10,417 bases of DNA from Thermoflexus hugenholtzii JAD2 (GTDB taxonomy: Bacteria > Chloroflexota > Dehalococcoidia > SHYB01), in assembly GCA_945861815.1 (NCBI GenBank), contig CAMAVV010000038.1, positions 1 to 10,417 of the forward strand, given 5' to 3'. Below are positions 7,812-10,417 of this stretch, piece after piece (the stretch's first letter is position 1; each line of letters starts with the position of its first letter). Below the pieces are notes generated by a model. The model was not told the DNA's origin. It made no database searches and saw nothing but the letters and a program-made list of their open reading frames with translations. The translations under genes were made by a program, and so were the position numbers.

Positions 7812-7836
7812 GCTGCCCTGGTGTGGACGGGGCAGC
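7812..7836 (+). other. Intercistronic stem-loop before the second amidohydrolase
   Basis: GCTGCCC (7812-7818) and GGGCAGC (7830-7836) pair perfectly over 7 bp with an 11-nt loop. No T-tract follows, so it does not look like an intrinsic terminator. It ends 7 nt before the AAGGAG (7844-7849) of the next gene, so it could modulate translation or protect the 3' end of the upstream cistron. Confidence 0.5.
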
Positions 7837-7855
7837 CTGTGCCAAGGAGCATGCC

Positions 7856-9043
7856 ATGAAGAAACATAATTTCCCTGTCATCGATGCCGATAGCCACGTC
7901 TTTGAGCCGGCGGACATCTGGACGAAGTATCTGGAGCCGGAATACCGCACCCTGGCGCGCTCATCCTTTTGGTATGAGCTCAGCGTCGATACCGCGCCCA
8001 CCGTCATCCTCAACGGCTCCCCCGCGCCCGCCTTGACCGATGGCAAGCTGAATCGCTTTGCCATCTACCGCCCAGGCATGACCGTGAAGGAGATCGGCTC
8101 CCTTGACCCAAAGAAATCCCACTCCTCGAACCCCGGCGCGTGGGATGGCAAGATGCGCCTGAAAGACATGGACGCGATGGGCATAGACCAAGCTATCGTC
8201 TTCCCCACGCTCTTCGCCGAATACCTGCCCATCATCGAGAACCCGGACGTTGCTCACGCCCTCACGCGCGCCTACAACAACTGGATCGCCGACTTCGCCA
8301 AAGCCGATTCGAAGCGCCTCTTCCCCATGGCCATCCTGCCCATGCAATCGCCCGCCTTCGCTATGCGCGAACTGCAGCGCATCGCGAAGCTCGGCTTCAA
8401 GGGCATCTCTATCCGCCCCTCCTTCTACCACAATCGCTATCCCAACGCCCAGGAGTACAACACCCTCTGGGCGGAGATCGAACGCCTGGGCCTTGCTGCC
8501 TGCATCACGCCCTCCTCAGGCATCACCAACCCTGAGTGGACCTCGGAAGGCCCCTTCATCGAGCGCGTCGCTGCTGCCCTGCGCATCGGCCATCCCGTCG
8601 CGGAGGCCATCGCCCCCGGCATGGACGGCGGCCTCTTCCTCAGCGCCATCTGCTTCTTCGGCCATATGGAGGACTACCCCAAGCTCAAGCTCGGCTACTT
8701 CCATTCCGGCGGCTATTGGGTGCCCCTGGCCCTGGAAAAGTCGGAGACCTATCTCTGGCTCTTCCCGCAGGCCAAGCCCGTCAGCCTTGAGCCGGAAGAG
8801 GTCTTCCAGAAGCGTCCCTCCCTGGTGAACTTCGATACCTGGGAGTCTTGCGTCACGCGCCTGCCCGACCTCTACGAAAACGTCGGCGCATGGGGCTCGC
8901 GCTACCCGGCGCACGACGCCTCAGATGCACTGGAGGCCATCGCCAACCTGGAGCGCGGCGGCCTCTCCGGCGACATCATCCGCAAGCTCATGGGCGAAAA
9001 TGCCGCCCAGTTCTTCGGCCTTAAGACCAAGGTCCCCGCATAA
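7856..9043 (+). CDS. Amidohydrolase family 2 paralogue with altered metal-ligand residues
   Basis: A 395-residue protein starting at the ATG at 7856, with AAGGAG 6 nt upstream; a GTG at 7823 would lengthen it but lies in the intercistronic stem-loop. It is clearly homologous to the upstream gene: NFPVIDADSHVFEP, YLEPEY, RPGMT, RLKDMDAMGID, PTLFAEYLPIIENPD, LTRAYNNWIADF and DYPKLKLGYF. It keeps Asp12 and His14. However, the position of the barrel His (His240 in the neighbour) is Thr218 in AACITPSSG, the Glu311 position is His283 in YFHSGGYW, and the catalytic/metal Asp of the SD-Y-PH motif is Arg349 in GSRYPAHD. Frame and flanks are intact, so this is not sequence decay. It may be a pseudoenzyme partner or have different chemistry. 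Alignment was by eye. Confidence 0.85.
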   Translation: MKKHNFPVIDADSHVFEPADIWTKYLEPEYRTLARSSFWYELSVDTAPTVILNGSPAPALTDGKLNRFAIYRPGMTVKEIGSLDPKKSHSSNPGAWDGKMRLKDMDAMGIDQAIVFPTLFAEYLPIIENPDVAHALTRAYNNWIADFAKADSKRLFPMAILPMQSPAFAMRELQRIAKLGFKGISIRPSFYHNRYPNAQEYNTLWAEIERLGLAACITPSSGITNPEWTSEGPFIERVAAALRIGHPVAEAIAPGMDGGLFLSAICFFGHMEDYPKLKLGYFHSGGYWVPLALEKSETYLWLFPQAKPVSLEPEEVFQKRPSLVNFDTWESCVTRLPDLYENVGAWGSRYPAHDASDALEAIANLERGGLSGDIIRKLMGENAAQFFGLKTKVPA

Positions 9044-9061
9044 GAAGAAGTATCTCTAGTA

Positions 9062-9105
9062 GGGGCAGGCACGTCCTCGGGCTGGCAACGCCAGGGCTAT
9101 GCCCC
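9062..9105 (+). other. Intercistronic nested stem-loop before the cyclase gene
   Basis: GGGGCA (9062-9067) can pair with TGCCCC (9100-9105). Inside lies a tight hairpin, CTGGC (9082-9086) with GCCAG (9090-9094) and a 3-nt AAC loop. No T-tract follows. The AAGGAG of the cyclase gene begins at 9118, 12 nt past the outer stem. The downstream GCCAAGGAG is shared with the site before the second amidohydrolase. Confidence 0.4.
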
Positions 9106-9130
9106 GCCCATCGCGCCAAGGAGAAAACCC

Positions 9131-10060
9131 ATGCCCCTCAGCAAGCGCATCCCCACAGAGAAAGATCTCCAATCATGGCTCTATGAGAAGACGAATTGGG
9201 GACGCTGGGGTAAGGACGACCAGAAGGGCGCGATCAATCTCATCACCGCGAAGAAGCGCGCGTCAGCGGCGGAGCTGGTCCGCACCGGGCGCATCGTCTC
9301 TCTCACCCGCGACTTAGCGAAGACGCCTGCGCCGAACAACGCGCGCCCTGTCCAGCACTACATGAAGGCGCACCACGCGCAGAACTATGGCGCATCGGGC
9401 GACTATATCGGCATCTACTTCCACGGCTACGCCAACACGCACCTGGACGCCCTCTCCCACTTTTGGGGAAAGGACGGTATATATAATGGAGGCGACCCCA
9501 AAAAGCACGTTACTTTCGATGGCGCAACCTGGGGCGGCGTCGAGGCCTGGGCCGAAGGCATCGTCACCCGCGGCCTCCTTATCGATATCCCCAAGTTCCG
9601 CAAGAAACCCTTTGTCACCCTGGATGCGCCCGTTCACGGCTGGGAGCTGGAGGCGGCGGTCAAAGCCCAAGGCCTGAAGGTTGAGCCTGGCGACGCACTC
9701 GTTATCTACAGCGGCCGCGAAGCCTGGCAGCGAGCCAACCCCGGCGAAAGCTACGCCCAAGGCGGCCCCGCCGGAAAGACACCCGGCCTCCACGCCTCCT
9801 GCCTGGGGTTCTTCAAAGAGTACGACGCGGCTGTCCTTATATGGGACATGATGGACGCGACACCCAGCGGCTATAGCCTCGGCGTTCCCGTCCACGGCGC
9901 CATCTTCGCCTATGGCATGGCCTTCGTGGACAATGCGCTTCTTGAGCCCCTCGCCCAGGCCTGCGACCAAGAGAAACGCCATGAGTTCCTGGTCTCCCTC
10001 GCGCCCCTTCGACTCGTCGGCGGCACCGGCGGGCCAATCAACCCCCTCGCCTTGTTTTAA
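9131..10060 (+). CDS. Cyclase family protein (PF04199), kynurenine formamidase-like hydrolase
   Basis: A 309-residue member of the metal-dependent cyclase/hydrolase superfamily that includes kynurenine formamidase (KynB) and isatin hydrolase. The start ATG has AAGGAG (9118-9123) 7 nt upstream. The metal-binding motif is FHGYANTHLDALSHF, with His104, Asp106 and His110 in H-x-D-x-x-x-H, followed by GIYNGG. PGDALVIYSGREAW and a C-terminal HGAIFAYGMAFVDNALLEPLA segment match the family. A conserved N-terminal block NWGRWGKDDQKGAINLIT is typical of the roughly 310-aa subgroup rather than the shorter KynB. Cytoplasmic, no signal peptide. It is the third gene of the cluster and a close relative of the next, truncated gene. 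Substrate unknown. Confidence 0.9.
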   Translation: MPLSKRIPTEKDLQSWLYEKTNWGRWGKDDQKGAINLITAKKRASAAELVRTGRIVSLTRDLAKTPAPNNARPVQHYMKAHHAQNYGASGDYIGIYFHGYANTHLDALSHFWGKDGIYNGGDPKKHVTFDGATWGGVEAWAEGIVTRGLLIDIPKFRKKPFVTLDAPVHGWELEAAVKAQGLKVEPGDALVIYSGREAWQRANPGESYAQGGPAGKTPGLHASCLGFFKEYDAAVLIWDMMDATPSGYSLGVPVHGAIFAYGMAFVDNALLEPLAQACDQEKRHEFLVSLAPLRLVGGTGGPINPLALF

Positions 10061-10079
10061 GAAACGAACTATTCTCCCC

Positions 10080-10186
10080 TTTTGTCACCCTGAGGCCCTG
10101 GAGTCTGCATCCAAGGCCGAATGGGTCGACGGTGCGCCTTGTCCTAGACCCTTCGTCTACCTACAACGAAACTCACGATGGCAAAA
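10080..10186. repeat. Imperfect palindromic repeat, TGTCA-CTGAG type
   Basis: The left end (10080-10094, TTTTGTCACCCTGAG) and the reverse complement of the right end (10172-10186, TTTTGCCATCGTGAG) match at 12 of 15 positions. Inside, GGGTC (about 10124-10128) can pair with GACCC (about 10146-10150). The layout resembles the dispersed intergenic palindromes with TGTCATTCTGAG-type ends and CTTCGTC interiors seen in many bacterial genomes. This appears to be one diverged copy, and no second copy is in the window. Confidence 0.4.
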
Positions 10187-10187
10187 T

Positions 10188-10196
10188 TGGTATAGT
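10188..10196 (+). promoter_or_regulatory. Possible extended -10 ahead of the second cyclase
   Basis: The bases read TGGTATAGT, an extended -10-like element, but no -35 is recognisable at the right distance. If real, transcription would start near 10203 with a leader of about 35 nt. It would give the second cyclase its own promoter in addition to read-through. Confidence 0.3.
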
Positions 10197-10237
10197 CCGC
10201 CTGCAATTCCGACATATAACTCCAGAGGATATCCATT

Positions 10238-10417
10238 ATGAAATCACGCCACATCCCAACCCAAAAAGAAGTTGACGAGATGCTCAAGAAGGGGAGCAAC
10301 TGGGGGCGCTGGGGCAAGGACGACCAGAAGGGCGCAATCAATCTCATCACCGCCCAGAAGCGCATCGAGGCAGCAACGCTGGTGAAAAGCGGGCGCATCA
10401 TTTCGCTCAGCCGCGAC
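10238..10417 (+). CDS. Second cyclase family protein (PF04199), 3' partial
   Basis: The first 60 codons of a gene that runs off the right edge. The ATG at 10238 is preceded by AGAGGA (10224-10229) with 8-nt spacing. The translation contains NWGRWGKDDQKGAINLIT followed by a segment ending in GRIISLSRD, nearly the same as the N-terminal block of the preceding cyclase. It is therefore a tandem paralogue. Over the 66 nt from codon 21 (10298-10363) it differs from the matching stretch of the upstream gene (9194-9259) at six positions, five of them synonymous. The metal-binding motif lies beyond the edge, so catalytic competence cannot be judged. Confidence 0.88.
   Translation, partial: MKSRHIPTQKEVDEMLKKGSNWGRWGKDDQKGAINLITAQKRIEAATLVKSGRIISLSRD

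Larger units (their letters stand above)
10061..10237. other. Intergenic region between the two cyclase genes
   Basis: The 177 nt contain no coding sequence that I can support. They hold an imperfect long inverted repeat (10080-10186) and a possible extended -10 (10188-10196) ahead of the downstream gene. Confidence 0.6.

Noticed and set aside
9477..9493. Internal TATATAATGGAGG in the cyclase gene resembling a -10 box plus Shine-Dalgarno
   Set aside because: It encodes the conserved IYNGG residues after the metal motif. No -35 and no suitable downstream start make an internal promoter unconvincing, although the AT-rich codons are unusual for this gene.
9314..9982. 222-codon minus-strand open frame
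   Set aside because: Antisense shadow of the cyclase gene, with no recognisable domain.

Overview
The window is a GC-rich (roughly 60-65%) bacterial chromosomal segment with tightly packed genes. Housekeeping genes lie on the left and a catabolic-looking cluster on the right. No RNA genes, transposases or CRISPR arrays were seen. The taxon cannot be fixed from the sequence. The C-terminal style of DnaE, the MoxR sequence type, the amidohydrolase/cyclase paralogues and a decayed TGTCA-CTGAG type palindrome would fit Chloroflexota (Dehalococcoidia/SAR202-like), but this is a low-confidence inference.

Layout. (1) Positions 2-3860, plus strand: the 3' two-thirds or more of dnaE (replicative DNA polymerase III alpha subunit), followed closely by a small dimeric alpha/beta-barrel-like protein and a 77-aa DUF2007-like protein, probably one transcript. 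(2) Positions 3901-6121, minus strand: moxR-type AAA+ ATPase, then ogt (O6-methylguanine-DNA methyltransferase), then a DinB-like four-helix protein. The last gene is clearly AT-richer than everything around it. (3) Positions 6122-6377: a divergent promoter region with an extended -10 for moxR on one side and a clear TTGACA-N17-TACGCT promoter on the other, plus several inverted repeats. (4) Positions 6378-10417, plus strand: two paralogous amidohydrolase-2 family (PF04909) enzymes, a PF04199 cyclase/metal-dependent hydrolase, and the start of a second cyclase that runs off the right edge.

The right-hand cluster reads as an uncharacterised degradation module: two TIM-barrel amidohydrolases and two cyclase-fold hydrolases behind one promoter, with stem-loops just upstream of the ribosome binding sites of the first three genes. 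The second amidohydrolase has lost residues that normally bind metal (His to Thr, Asp to Arg). It may therefore be a non-catalytic partner or an enzyme with altered chemistry. This is the most interesting observation here. The substrate cannot be named from sequence alone. The rest of the window is ordinary.
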